DNA from: an uncultured Flavobacteriales bacterium
GTDB taxonomy: Bacteria > Bacteroidota > Bacteroidia > Flavobacteriales_D > Parvicellaceae
Direction: 5' to 3'
Length of the DNA stretch: 64,000 nt
NCBI GenBank assembly: GCA_943788115.1
Contig: CALSPA010000010.1
Location: 18,225-82,224, forward strand
A program made the position numbers and the translations under genes. Below, one piece after another: positions 20,757-30,632 of this stretch. A model generated the notes under the pieces. It was not told the origin of the DNA. It did no database searches and was given only the letters and a program-made list of their open reading frames with translations. Every line of letters starts with the position of its first letter. Position 1 is the first letter of the stretch.

Positions 20757-21578
20757 ATGAGAAAATCTATTCTACTTACACTATTGATTGCAATCACTTT
20801 TATATCCTGTAGAAAAAAAGGGTGCACCGACCCTTATGCAAATAATTACAACAGTACTGCTCAAGTTGATAACGGAACATGTCTCTACGATTCAATAATA
20901 CCAAATATTGCATCTTTAATAATAAACACTTCTCATGTATTTGAGAATAAATCATTTTCTTTTGACTCTATTTATCAAGACAATTTCGGGAATCAAATTC
21001 AATTTACAAGAGCTACTTTTTACTTGGGAAAACCAAAATATATAAATACATCTCAAAGCACTATTGATTCAAACAACAACTATGTATTAATAGACCCTAC
21101 AAATACGTCATATAATTTAGGAGCTGTAATTCCGGGCATCTACCAAGAATTGGATCTTCTAATGGGAGTTGACCTAATAACAAATCACCTAGATCCTGCC
21201 ATTTACGACAGTGATAATGCTCTTTCATATCAAAGTCCAAGTATGCATTGGCAAATGGGAAGTAGCGCTCAAAACTGGAGCTATTTATTTATAGTTCTTG
21301 AGGGATTAGTAGATAAAAACGGCAACAACAACTTCGATGCTGGTGAAAGCTTTGTTTTACATATTGGTAATGATGGTTTAACAACAGAAATTAATGACAT
21401 AATTGTAAATCTTATTGTACAAGAAGGAGAAAACGAAATTTTAGAATTTAAAGTTGATTGGTCAAGATTTTTTGATGGCATTGATTTAAGCACTAACAAT
21501 TTTACCCATACAGCAGACAACCCAACTCTTGCAGATGCAATTTCAAACAACGGAGTAAATGTTTTACAGGTCCAATAA
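20757..21578 (+). CDS. MbnP-like lipoprotein (copper-protein family associated with MbnH)
   Basis: 273 residues with a lipoprotein signal; lipobox FISC with Cys18, followed by a short cysteine segment GCTDPYANNYNSTAQVDNGTC common in flavobacterial envelope proteins. The core carries the MbnP family pattern: GVDLITNHLDP (137-147), then SMHWQMGSSAQNWSYLFIVLEG-like residues 162-183 with MHW at 163-165 and Trp174. The family is known from methanobactin operons, where MbnP is a periplasmic copper-binding protein whose tryptophan is oxidised by MbnH. Here no methanobactin gene is visible. The next gene encodes the matching di-haem enzyme, which supports the call. Copper binding itself is inferred from family membership. 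Confidence 0.78.
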   Translation: MRKSILLTLLIAITFISCRKKGCTDPYANNYNSTAQVDNGTCLYDSIIPNIASLIINTSHVFENKSFSFDSIYQDNFGNQIQFTRATFYLGKPKYINTSQSTIDSNNNYVLIDPTNTSYNLGAVIPGIYQELDLLMGVDLITNHLDPAIYDSDNALSYQSPSMHWQMGSSAQNWSYLFIVLEGLVDKNGNNNFDAGESFVLHIGNDGLTTEINDIIVNLIVQEGENEILEFKVDWSRFFDGIDLSTNNFTHTADNPTLADAISNNGVNVLQVQ

Positions 21579-21620
21579 AAAGTTAGACATAAACAATATT
21601 TTATTTAATTCAACATTGAT

Positions 21621-21628
21621 TAACTTTG
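21621..21628 (+). promoter_or_regulatory. TAACTTTG box, 5 bases before the di-haem gene
   Basis: A perfect TAnnTTTG element ending five bases before the ATG at 21634. It lies in the 55-base gap after the MbnP-like gene, so the di-haem gene may have its own start in addition to readthrough. No clear -33 element is visible. Confidence 0.35.
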
Positions 21629-21633
21629 AGTAA

Positions 21634-22680
21634 ATGAACAAGTTAATTCCAATAGCTTTTATTTTTTTAATTCTATATTCTTGTAGAAAAAAAGAAACTA
21701 TAAGCTATTATTATAATCCCACATATATCTCAATTGACTTACCTGCAAACTTCCCTCCAATAGAAATTCCAGAAGACAACCCATTAACTGAAGAAGGGGT
21801 TTTATTAGGAAGACATCTGTTTTGGGAACCAAGACTTAGTGGTGACAACTCAATGACCTGTGCAAGTTGCCATCTTCCCCAAAATGCATTTTCAGATCCA
21901 GATGCTCTATCTACAGGAATAAATGGAATTCAGGGAAATAGAAACTCTATGGTTTTACAAAATTTGGCTTGGGCTAATGACTTTTTTTGGGATGGAAGAG
22001 TTCTAACCCTTGAAGAACAAGTGTTACTTCCAGTGATGGATTCCACTGAAATGGATGAAAATTGGACAAATTTTTTTAATGAAATTAAAAATGACAATCT
22101 ATATACAACACTATTTTATAATGCTTTCCAAACCCTAAGTCCCGATTCTACACATGCAGCAAAAGCTTTAGCTCAATTTTTAAGAACAATGGTATCAACC
22201 AATTCAAAATATGACAAATTTTTAAGAAATGAAACCACATTTACTCCACAGGAAATTGCAGGTTTCGACTCGTTTAACAGTTTGTCTGGTGGAGATTGTT
22301 TTCATTGTCATGGAGGGATTTTAGGTACTGATTATTCTTTTAAAAATAATGGACTTGATCAAAACCCAATAGATACAGGCAGAGGTTTAGTTACTAACAA
22401 TCCCTTAGATTATTATAAATTTAAAGTTCCTTCTATTAGAAACATAGAGTATAGCGCTCCTTACATGCACGATGGTAGATTTGAAACTATTGATGAAGTA
22501 ATAAATTTTTACAGTCTTGAAATACATGCTAATTCACCTAACATTGACCCACTAATTGAATTTGCACAACAAGGTGGCGTGCAACTTAATCCTCAAGAAA
22601 GGATAGAATTAAAAGCATTTTTATTGACACTTTCTGATGTTGAATTTATCAATAATCCAAACTTTTCTGATCCTCATTAA
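21634..22680 (+). CDS. Di-haem cytochrome c peroxidase / MauG family enzyme (MbnH-like)
   Basis: 348 residues with a lipobox (ILYSC, Cys17). Two c-type haem sites are visible: CASCH at 76-80 and CFHCH at 222-226. The C-terminal haem is followed by APYMHDGRFETIDEV (275-289), the conserved peroxidase segment with a candidate axial Met. Family members either reduce hydrogen peroxide or, as in MauG and MbnH, oxidise residues of a partner protein. The gene lies 55 bases after the MbnP-like lipoprotein gene in the same direction, the arrangement known for MbnP/MbnH. Both are predicted lipoproteins, so both should be anchored in the same membrane. A general cytochrome c peroxidase is the alternative. 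Confidence 0.85.
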   Translation: MNKLIPIAFIFLILYSCRKKETISYYYNPTYISIDLPANFPPIEIPEDNPLTEEGVLLGRHLFWEPRLSGDNSMTCASCHLPQNAFSDPDALSTGINGIQGNRNSMVLQNLAWANDFFWDGRVLTLEEQVLLPVMDSTEMDENWTNFFNEIKNDNLYTTLFYNAFQTLSPDSTHAAKALAQFLRTMVSTNSKYDKFLRNETTFTPQEIAGFDSFNSLSGGDCFHCHGGILGTDYSFKNNGLDQNPIDTGRGLVTNNPLDYYKFKVPSIRNIEYSAPYMHDGRFETIDEVINFYSLEIHANSPNIDPLIEFAQQGGVQLNPQERIELKAFLLTLSDVEFINNPNFSDPH

Positions 22681-22716
22681 TATTAAACAAGATCTGTTTT
22701 ATATCTGCTTAATTAA

Positions 22717-22724
22717 TAATTTTA
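22717..22724 (+). promoter_or_regulatory. TAATTTTA box, 4 bases before the DUF2452 gene
   Basis: TAATTTTA, then TCGT, then ATG at 22729. CTG at 22694-22696, one mismatch from TTG, lies 20 bases upstream of the box and could be a weak -33 element. Predicted leaderless start. Confidence 0.4.
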
Positions 22725-22728
22725 TCGT

Positions 22729-23184
22729 ATGAAGGAAAATGACAATGAAAATGTTGAATTTATAAATCCTATAGATAAGGACAACATTACTGAAACTCCA
22801 AATACGCTTACGTACAGTCATCACCGTGGTGGATTCCCCATAATACCTTCTAAACAAGGAGACATTAAGCACAAAGCACTTTCAGCAATGCAAGAGCAAA
22901 CAAATTCTCAATTGCTTCAAATTAAAGAGCAAATGGAAACTCTTGCTATGCAAGCAAATAGAATTAAAACTAGAATTGATATTTCAGAACAAATTTATAA
23001 TGCTGAAATTCGATTTGATCCATTAATATCTCATGTATATTATTTGTACAAAAAAAGTGATACAAAATTTATTCTTTCAATGATATCCAAAGATGATTGG
23101 GGAAGAAAAGAATGTCCTTACACATTTATTGCAGCAGTAAAGTTATTGGCAGATCATACCTGGGATGTGATTAAAAACCCTTAG
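22729..23184 (+). CDS. DUF2452 family protein
   Basis: 151 residues, cytoplasmic, no signal peptide or membrane helix. The N-terminal YSHHRGGFPIIPSKQGDIKHKALSAM, helical EQTNSQLLQIKEQMETLAMQA, and C-terminal LYKKSDTKFILSMISKDDWG and LLADHTWDV segments match the Bacteroidetes family DUF2452 as I know it. Function unknown. The middle third is likely a coiled coil. It follows the di-haem gene and precedes the AddB-like gene with an 84-base gap; nothing ties it to either function. Confidence 0.75.
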   Translation: MKENDNENVEFINPIDKDNITETPNTLTYSHHRGGFPIIPSKQGDIKHKALSAMQEQTNSQLLQIKEQMETLAMQANRIKTRIDISEQIYNAEIRFDPLISHVYYLYKKSDTKFILSMISKDDWGRKECPYTFIAAVKLLADHTWDVIKNP

Positions 23185-23268
23185 AATTATTCTTTTTCTG
23201 TTAACTTAGTTATAATTATCTTCTAACAGAGGATAAGTAATTAAAATATTGCCTAAACATTTCAATTC

Positions 23269-25998
23269 ATGATAACATTTCTTGATGAAACTCTAAATGA
23301 CATCTTAAAAACCAACAATGAGCAAAATTTAAAAAATTGTATTATTGTTTTACCTTCTAGAAGAGCAGGATTACATTTTAAAAAAATTGTTTCAAATCAT
23401 ATCAATGAGACAGTTTTTCTTCCTAAAATCACTACAATTAATGAATTCATATATTCTTTATCTGAGCTCACTCTAATTAATGGCTTTGAAGCCGAATTAG
23501 AACTTTATAGCTCATATCTAAAGGTTAATTCTGCAAAAGAGACCCTAGACAACTTTATTCATTTGGCTCCTTTAATTCTAAATGATTTTAACCAAATAGA
23601 TAAATACTTATTAGATGCTAACGAATTCATCTTTGACTTAAAATCTGTAAATGAAATTGAAAATTGGAGCCTAAATGAATCCAATCTTACAGAAAATCAG
23701 CTAGATTATGTTGAATTTTGGAAAAATTTAGGACTATTATACAACCAATTCAACAATCAACTTTCCAAAAAGGGTTTATCAACTGAAGGGAATATATATA
23801 GAAAAGTTGCCAATAGTATTAATTTAGATATAATCGATCATTCTAAATCATTTTATTTTATTGGATTAAATGCCTTAAGTATTTCTGAAGAAAAAATAAT
23901 AAGCACTCATCTAAAAACAAATGGTTCAAAAGCATATTTTGATGGAGACAGTTACTATGGAAATGATAAAAAACATGAAGCAGGTTTTTTTTATAGAAAA
24001 TCGGCAATTTTCAACAGTATAAAATTACCCAAACACTTTGACAACTTTAAGAAAGAAATCAATATTTACGAGGTCAATAATGATGTTGAGCAAGCACAAA
24101 CAGTTGCTGCAATTTTAGAAAAAGAGAATATTAAGAGTCCTTCATGTGCAATATATCTAATTAACGAGCAAGTTATTAATCCGCTGTTAAACAATATTCC
24201 TCACAACATCAACTCTTTAAACATTACGATGGGGTATCCTATCAACAACACATATACTTACGCTTTTTTAAATGAAATACTTACCCTATTTGACAAAAGA
24301 AATAAAAAAGATTATTGGAGTGGAAACAAATTGCATTATCAATTTATTGAAGAATTATTTTTACTTCCATTATTTAAAAATTCAATTTCAAAAGCCCTAA
24401 AAGACACAATTTATTGGAAGAATAAGATTAAGAAAAACTTAAAGTTTATTGAAATTAATGAGCTAATTAATAATTTCCCTGAAATCGAAAATCACTTAGA
24501 TTTCATTCATTTAAAATCAATCGATAAAGCTTTAGATTTTATAATATACTTTTCAGAATACTTATCTAGGATAGAAAAAAAGATAAATGATAAAATAGAA
24601 AAGGAATGTATCTTAATAATGTTGGAAGAATTATTAAAAATTAAAAACTACATTCAGCATTACTCATTAAAAGATGAAATATCAATTTCAGTATTAATTA
24701 GAGTTATTTTAAGCAAATGGTCTAGATTAACTATTCCATTTTTTGGAGAACCTTTAGCTGGTCTTCAAGTGATGGGGTTCTTAGAGAGTAGAGCGCTAGA
24801 TTTTGAGCACGTAATACTAGTTTCTTGCAACGAATCTCATCTTCCAGGATCAGAGTTTGACGGATCTTTAATTCCATCAGACATAAAAAAACACTATAAA
24901 CTTCCTGGAACATCAGAGAAAGATGCTATGTATAGCTATTACTTTTATAGGTCGATTCAAAGAGCGAAAAAGATAGAGCTAATTTATTCTTCTAGTGGGA
25001 CATCTAAAATAGGTTCAGCAGAGCCAAGTAGATTTATATACCAAATTGAAAAAGAATTATCTAATTCTAATAACATTAGCGTTAACAAGAAGCATTTTGA
25101 TTTTAATTATAATTCATTTACCAAACCTAACATTATTCAGAATGAGTTTTCAATTAAAGAAATTTCTTCATTATTCAAAAGTGGTTTATCAGCTTCATCA
25201 ATAAAAAAATTCTTGGGCTGTCCTTTGGATTTTTATTACAAATATGTAATTAAGTTACAAGAGGAAGAAAAAATTGAAGAAGACATAGAAAACAGTACTT
25301 GGGGAAACATTCTTCATTTAACCTTAGAAAAGTTATTTAAGGAAAAACAGATAATAAACAAAGCTGCTTTAAAAGAAATTAAAAGTAATTCAACAGCGTT
25401 TTTAGACAAAGAATTTGCAGCAATATTCCCAGACGGCAGATACAAAGATGGACACAATGCATTAATGTATCACCAAGCCATTAAATGCTTAGAAGCACTA
25501 TTGAAAAATGAAGAAAAAAACATTGCTGAAAATGGTGACTATAAAATTTTAGGAATAGAAAAAAAAGTGGAATGTATTTTAGAAGCAGATTATAAAGGCA
25601 AAAAAATTGAATTCAAAGTGAAAGCTAAAATTGATAGAATTGATGAAACTAAAGATGGGATTCGAATTGTAGATTATAAAAGTGGGTTCATTTCTAAGAG
25701 TGATGTTTCACTAAAAACTTTTAAGTCATTTTCAACTCAGAGTTATTCTCTTCAGCTTATGCTATATGCATATTTATACAATAAAGAATGTGCTGAAACA
25801 AATCTTAAATCTTCAATTTTATCTTTAAAAAATCCTAAAGCAAAATTCATAAATTTAACATTCAATAATAATGATTCACTTAATGAAGAACTATTTCTAA
25901 AATTTGAAAATTATTTAATCGAATTTGCACAAAACTTAATTCAAGATGATTTAGAATTTAAACATGACACAAAAAGTAAATATTGTATGATGTGTTAG
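23269..25998 (+). CDS. AddB-like PD-(D/E)XK nuclease family protein
   Basis: 909 residues. An N-terminal inactive helicase-like half (IIVLPSRRAGLHFKKIV near residue 30; GLQVMGFLESRALDFEHVILVSCNE around 500) is followed by a RecB-type nuclease: SSIKKFLGCPLDFYYKYV, IDRIDETKDGIRIVDYKSG, and QSYSLQLMLYAYLY. AddB proteins often bind a 4Fe-4S cluster through one Cys before the nuclease and three at the C-terminus. Here Cys in FLGCP and a terminal CMMC are visible, which gives only three, and the protein stops directly after the last Cys. It should act with the AddA-like helicase at 17459-20584. Its stop lies one base from that of the convergent response regulator. Confidence 0.85.
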   Translation: MITFLDETLNDILKTNNEQNLKNCIIVLPSRRAGLHFKKIVSNHINETVFLPKITTINEFIYSLSELTLINGFEAELELYSSYLKVNSAKETLDNFIHLAPLILNDFNQIDKYLLDANEFIFDLKSVNEIENWSLNESNLTENQLDYVEFWKNLGLLYNQFNNQLSKKGLSTEGNIYRKVANSINLDIIDHSKSFYFIGLNALSISEEKIISTHLKTNGSKAYFDGDSYYGNDKKHEAGFFYRKSAIFNSIKLPKHFDNFKKEINIYEVNNDVEQAQTVAAILEKENIKSPSCAIYLINEQVINPLLNNIPHNINSLNITMGYPINNTYTYAFLNEILTLFDKRNKKDYWSGNKLHYQFIEELFLLPLFKNSISKALKDTIYWKNKIKKNLKFIEINELINNFPEIENHLDFIHLKSIDKALDFIIYFSEYLSRIEKKINDKIEKECILIMLEELLKIKNYIQHYSLKDEISISVLIRVILSKWSRLTIPFFGEPLAGLQVMGFLESRALDFEHVILVSCNESHLPGSEFDGSLIPSDIKKHYKLPGTSEKDAMYSYYFYRSIQRAKKIELIYSSSGTSKIGSAEPSRFIYQIEKELSNSNNISVNKKHFDFNYNSFTKPNIIQNEFSIKEISSLFKSGLSASSIKKFLGCPLDFYYKYVIKLQEEEKIEEDIENSTWGNILHLTLEKLFKEKQIINKAALKEIKSNSTAFLDKEFAAIFPDGRYKDGHNALMYHQAIKCLEALLKNEEKNIAENGDYKILGIEKKVECILEADYKGKKIEFKVKAKIDRIDETKDGIRIVDYKSGFISKSDVSLKTFKSFSTQSYSLQLMLYAYLYNKECAETNLKSSILSLKNPKAKFINLTFNNNDSLNEELFLKFENYLIEFAQNLIQDDLEFKHDTKSKYCMMC

Positions 25999-25999
25999 A

Positions 26000-26692
26000 T
26001 TAAGGAGTTAATTTATAACCCACACCTCTAATTGATTTGAAATAGGTATGTGGACTAACATTTTTCTCAAAAATTTTTCTGAATGCCAAAATCACATTAT
26101 CTATAGTTCGAGTAGATGGATATACATCATAACCCCATATTTTTTCCAATATTTCTTGTCTACTAACAACCTGATTTCTTTTTTCAATTAATAATCTTAG
26201 CAGCATTAACTGTCGCTGAGTTAATCTTGTTTTTTCCCCAGAATCAGAAATAACTTCATAAGATTTAAAATTAATTGTAAAGCTTCCTAAACTAAATTGA
26301 TCTATTTGAACATCGATATTATCTATACTAGAGCGTTTTATTAGATTATCTAATCGAAGCATCAACTCTTCTAAATTGAATGGTTTGGCCAAATAATCAT
26401 CGGCACCAACTTTTAATCCTTTAACCCTATCTTGAGAAGAGTTCTTTGCAGTTAAAAACAGAATTGGTGTGCTTTTATCTTCCAAGCGAATCGTTTGACA
26501 AATATCAAATCCGTTCATTCCAGGCAACATTACATCTAAAATTATCAAGTCATATCTTCCTAACTTAAATTTTGATATAGCATCTTTTCCCTTGTAAACT
26601 GAAGTAACTAAATAGTTCTCAATTTCAAGGTTCATTTTAATGGCTTCGTGCAAATGTTCTTCATCTTCAACAAGTAGTATTCTCTTTTGCAT
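26000..26692 (-). CDS. OmpR-family DNA-binding response regulator (orphan)
   Basis: 230 residues. The receiver domain carries acidic residues VEDEE, phosphoacceptor Asp53 in LIILDVMLPG, Thr81 and Lys103 (YLAKPF). The C-terminal winged helix covers about 130-230 with LTQRQLMLLRLL, RQEILEKIWGYD, TIDNVILAFRKIF and the terminal IRGVGYKL. It regulates transcription after phosphorylation by a histidine kinase. No kinase gene is adjacent: downstream is the convergent AddB-like gene and upstream a divergent small secreted protein. Target genes are unknown; the divergent 26839 gene is a candidate only by position. Confidence 0.93.
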   Translation of the reverse strand: MQKRILLVEDEEHLHEAIKMNLEIENYLVTSVYKGKDAISKFKLGRYDLIILDVMLPGMNGFDICQTIRLEDKSTPILFLTAKNSSQDRVKGLKVGADDYLAKPFNLEELMLRLDNLIKRSSIDNIDVQIDQFSLGSFTINFKSYEVISDSGEKTRLTQRQLMLLRLLIEKRNQVVSRQEILEKIWGYDVYPSTRTIDNVILAFRKIFEKNVSPHTYFKSIRGVGYKLTP

Positions 26693-26838
26693 ATGTTTAT
26701 TTGAAAATAATAACTCTAGTCAATTTAGAATTATTTAAATAAAATTGTTACTTTTTGAAATAATTACAAAACTAAAACAACCAAGATAAATAAATAGCGT
26801 TGTTATTATATGCTTTCAAAAATTTAAATTTTATTTAC

Positions 26839-27093
26839 ATGAAAAAAATAAATCTACTTTTATTGTTTTTAATAGCTGCATTTAGTTCAACTATTGCACA
26901 AAACAAAACAAATACTACAACAGACGAAAAATCTGAAAAAGTTATATTAAAATCTGCTGAACCAACAATACAAACTGTTGAAAAGAAAGGTAAAACAGTA
27001 AAAGCAGTGAAAGTTCAGATGTTAGATGTTGAAAAGCAAAAAGCAACTACTAATCCTAAACAAAAAGCCAAATCAGAAGATTCTGATATCTAA
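26839..27093 (+). CDS. Small secreted lysine-rich protein of unknown function
   Basis: 84 residues. ATG at 26839 is chosen instead of an in-frame ATG 39 bases upstream because a typical signal peptide (MKKINLLLLFLIAAFSSTIAQ) begins there. The mature part is about 63 residues, hydrophilic, rich in Lys, Thr and Glu, and low in complexity, with no cysteine. I do not recognise a family. It lies 35 bases upstream of the secreted protease gene in the same direction and may be co-transcribed with it. Confidence 0.6.
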   Translation: MKKINLLLLFLIAAFSSTIAQNKTNTTTDEKSEKVILKSAEPTIQTVEKKGKTVKAVKVQMLDVEKQKATTNPKQKAKSEDSDI

Positions 27094-27128
27094 TTTATTA
27101 ACCATTTTCAAATCAAATAAGATAACTT

Positions 27129-30100
27129 ATGAAACAGTTAAGTAAAATTCTATTGTCCATATTTTTAACTTTTGGACTTCAATCTTTTTATTCACAAATC
27201 AGTAATGGAGGTTTACCCTACTCTTTTCAAAACAATCTACCTAAAACTCAAGTTCAAACTAAACAAATTGCTAAACCATCAACTTCTCTTTTAAATAATC
27301 AATCAAATGACAAAGGTGCTTACCAAATAGGACTCTTAACTCCCGTAAATATAAATACAAATAACGCTGGAACTTGGACAACATTATCTAATGGTGATAA
27401 AGTTTGGCGACTTAAAATTTATTCTGAAGATGCTTTAGCACTTGCCTTATATTATAGTTGTTTCTATATTCCAAATGGGGCAGAAATATTTTTATACAAC
27501 GATTTAAAAAATCACATTGCAGGTAAATTTGAATCTGACAGAAACTTTAACAATCCAATTACTCACACACAAATGATTCAAGGTGAAACTACTTGGTTGG
27601 AATATTATGCTCCAAGTAACGTAACAGAAAATCCGATTATTCAAATTTCAAATGTTGTTTACATTTATAGAGGTGTTGAAGAGTTTGTAAATCCTTTCAT
27701 CAAAGAAGCTTCAGGAAAAGATGACGATTTGGTTTTAAAAGCAGATCCTTGTCAAATTGATGTAGCTTGTACTCCAGAAAATGTAGGCTGGGGAGAACAA
27801 ATTGATGCTGCAGTTCATTACACCTTTCAACAAGGTGGTGGATTTTATGTATGTTCGGCATCACTATTAAACAATACCTCTCAAGATTGCACACCGTACA
27901 TATTAACAGCTTGGCATTGTGGTGAAAAAAACGCCAACAGTTCATTATCGGGTTGGACCTGGTATTGGAATTATCAAAAATCTTCTTGCCAACCCAATTC
28001 TAATGGTAGTGATCCACCAAAAGGGAATCAAACAATGATTAATGGGACTGTTAGGTCGTCCTCTGGAAGTGGTATTTTCTCACCTTCAACGAATCAAGTG
28101 GCTGGCTCAGACTATTATTTAGTTGAGCTTGGAAGCAATGTTCCAGCATCTTACAATGCATTCTTTGCTGGATGGAATGCTGGATCTAGCGCTGCTAGTT
28201 CTGGTGTAAGTGTACATCACCCTGCTGGTTCAGCAAAAAAAATATCTACTTACACATCTAACCTTTCAAGCACCTCTTACAATGGAGGAGCAAACAATGC
28301 TCACTGGAGAGTTTATTGGTCAGCTACTTCAAATGGTCATGGGGTTACTGAAGGTGGTTCTTCTGGATCTCCAATTTTTGACCAAAACGGTAGAGTTGTA
28401 GGTCAACTTTCTGGGGGGAGTTCCTTTTGCACTTCAACTGGATCTCCTGATTTATATGGGAAATTCTCTACCAATTGGAATGGAAATGGGACCGGATCTA
28501 CAGCACAACTTAAGCCTTGGTTAGATCCTACAAATACAGGTGCAACAATTTTAGATGGAGCATATGAACCATGTAATCAAAACAACCCACCTACGTGTTC
28601 TATTAACGCTAGTACAACATCTATTACTGCTGGTGGAACTGTCAATTTCTCGGATGCTTCAAGTGGGACTCCAAATTCATGGTCTTGGAACTTTGACAAT
28701 ACCTCTTTAGGTGGAGTTACTCCAAGCACATCTACAGCTCAAAACCCAGGCTCAGTTACCTACTCAAATCCTGGAACATATGTTGTAGAACTTACAGCTG
28801 GTAATGCAAATGGAAACTGTACAACAACTATCAATATTACAGTTACAAATCCTGGGAGTACATCTGGTTGCGATACTTTATTAAATATTTCTGCTGCAGA
28901 TACTTTAAGGCTATACAGTACTAATAACGGGGGTTTTATTTCTGGATGGAATGGATATGGAGACCTATCCAAAGCTGAAGCTTATTCTAATTACACACCA
29001 TATAACAGTATAACAGGAATGGAACTTTTCTTATACTCAGTGAATGATGGCGGTAATGGTGCTACTGTAGATTTTAATGTTTGGGATGACAATGCAGGTC
29101 AACCTGGATCAATAATTGCTACCACTCAAGTAAGTTTAGCGTCAATTGCTGCTTCAACTTCAGGAAATGGCATTTACACTGTTAACTTCCCTAGTTCTGT
29201 TACTATAAATGGAAACACAATATACTGTGGAATTACTATGAATGGTTTTGCAAGTTATCCTGGAGGACAAGATTCTTTGGGGATAATCACAAATTCCGTT
29301 TTTGATTTAACTCCTAACTCGGGTTGGGAACAATGGGATGATGGAACTTGGTATGATATGCAAACAGCTTGGGGAGGAACATATAGCTTCTCACATTATA
29401 TTCGACCAATTTTATGTGGAGGGTGCTCTTCTGGTTTAGCGATAAATCCAACTACAACAAACTCATCGTGTGGAAGCAATAATGGACAAATATTAATTAC
29501 TGCTACTGGTGGAACAGGACCATATCAATACAGTATTGATGGCGGAAACACGTATCAATCAACAGGAACTTTTTCAAATTTATCTCCAGGGACATATGAC
29601 ATATTAGTAGATGATAATGGTGGTTGTTCTGAAACCAGCACAATTACTATTACAAATTTAGGAGGAGTTACTGCGTCTATTAGCTCAAGTCAAAGTATTT
29701 GTGCAGGAAACTCCGCTTCCATTTCTGCTGCAGGAGCAGGAACTGGAGGGACATACCAATGGGATAATGGTTTAGGAAGTGGTTCATCTCATGTTGTTTC
29801 ACCTACTGCTACAACAACCTATAATGTGGTTGTAACAGATGCGAATGGTTGCACTGACAATGCTAGTGTAATTATCATTGTAAACTCTGCACCAACTGTA
29901 ACATTAAATCCAAGCACTGCAACTATTTGTGCAGGTGAAAGCGTAACAATTTCAGCTTCTGGAGCACAAACTTATAGCTGGAACACAGGATCTTCTGGCT
30001 CATCTATTACAGTTAATCCAACTAATCAAACAACATATTCAGTAGTAGGTCAAAACGGAACTTGTGCAGGAAACCCTGTTACTTCAACTATTTCAGTTTC

Positions 30101-30617
30101 GGCTGCTCCTACAGTAAATGCATCGGCAAATGTCACCACTATACTTGTTGGTGGTACAGTAACATTTAGTAGTGCAGGATCAGGAGCAACTTCTTATTCA
30201 TGGGATTTTGGAGATGGAAATTCATCTACACAAACCAACCCATCACACACTTATTCTAGTTCTGGAATTTTCACTGTTACACTTACCGGTACATTAAATG
30301 GATGTTCTAACACAAGTCAACTGACAATTAACGTAGGTGCTGTTAATATAGAAGATGTTAATTTAGAAAATTCAATCTCTGTAATTCCTAATCCTAATAA
30401 TGGAAATTTTGAAATCTTATTTGATTTAAATGAGTTTCAAGAACTGAATTTAGAAATACATAATTCTATTGGGCAACTAATAATTTCTGAAGATTTAGAC
30501 ATAATAAAATCTACTAGAATAAATTATGATTTAACTGATTTCCCTACTGGCTTTTATTACTTATCTATCACATCTAATTCTGGCAAAACAACCAAACGAT
30601 TGTTTATAAGTGAATAA
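27129..30617 (+). CDS. Secreted trypsin-fold (lysyl-endopeptidase-like) protease with PKD, SprB-type and T9SS type A domains
   Basis: 1162 residues with signal peptide 1 to about 22. A propeptide-like domain is followed by the serine protease region, about 208-460. The triad is His263 (LTAWHCGE), Asp328 (GSDYYLVEL) and Ser412 (GGSSGSPIFD), with paired cysteines. Next come a PKD-like domain (SWSWNFDN), a large beta domain, a SprB-type repeat (GTGPYQYSIDGGNTYQSTG), two Ig-like repeats, a PKD domain (YSWDFGDGNSSTQTNP) and a type A T9SS sorting domain (VIPNPNNGNFEIL to TTKRLFISE). The likely role is extracellular protein degradation, with Lys-type specificity only suggested by family resemblance. 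A strong terminator follows. Confidence 0.9.
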   Translation: MKQLSKILLSIFLTFGLQSFYSQISNGGLPYSFQNNLPKTQVQTKQIAKPSTSLLNNQSNDKGAYQIGLLTPVNINTNNAGTWTTLSNGDKVWRLKIYSEDALALALYYSCFYIPNGAEIFLYNDLKNHIAGKFESDRNFNNPITHTQMIQGETTWLEYYAPSNVTENPIIQISNVVYIYRGVEEFVNPFIKEASGKDDDLVLKADPCQIDVACTPENVGWGEQIDAAVHYTFQQGGGFYVCSASLLNNTSQDCTPYILTAWHCGEKNANSSLSGWTWYWNYQKSSCQPNSNGSDPPKGNQTMINGTVRSSSGSGIFSPSTNQVAGSDYYLVELGSNVPASYNAFFAGWNAGSSAASSGVSVHHPAGSAKKISTYTSNLSSTSYNGGANNAHWRVYWSATSNGHGVTEGGSSGSPIFDQNGRVVGQLSGGSSFCTSTGSPDLYGKFSTNWNGNGTGSTAQLKPWLDPTNTGATILDGAYEPCNQNNPPTCSINASTTSITAGGTVNFSDASSGTPNSWSWNFDNTSLGGVTPSTSTAQNPGSVTYSNPGTYVVELTAGNANGNCTTTINITVTNPGSTSGCDTLLNISAADTLRLYSTNNGGFISGWNGYGDLSKAEAYSNYTPYNSITGMELFLYSVNDGGNGATVDFNVWDDNAGQPGSIIATTQVSLASIAASTSGNGIYTVNFPSSVTINGNTIYCGITMNGFASYPGGQDSLGIITNSVFDLTPNSGWEQWDDGTWYDMQTAWGGTYSFSHYIRPILCGGCSSGLAINPTTTNSSCGSNNGQILITATGGTGPYQYSIDGGNTYQSTGTFSNLSPGTYDILVDDNGGCSETSTITITNLGGVTASISSSQSICAGNSASISAAGAGTGGTYQWDNGLGSGSSHVVSPTATTTYNVVVTDANGCTDNASVIIIVNSAPTVTLNPSTATICAGESVTISASGAQTYSWNTGSSGSSITVNPTNQTTYSVVGQNGTCAGNPVTSTISVSAAPTVNASANVTTILVGGTVTFSSAGSGATSYSWDFGDGNSSTQTNPSHTYSSSGIFTVTLTGTLNGCSNTSQLTINVGAVNIEDVNLENSISVIPNPNNGNFEILFDLNEFQELNLEIHNSIGQLIISEDLDIIKSTRINYDLTDFPTGFYYLSITSNSGKTTKRLFISE

Positions 30618-30632
30618 TCAGAATTACTCTTT

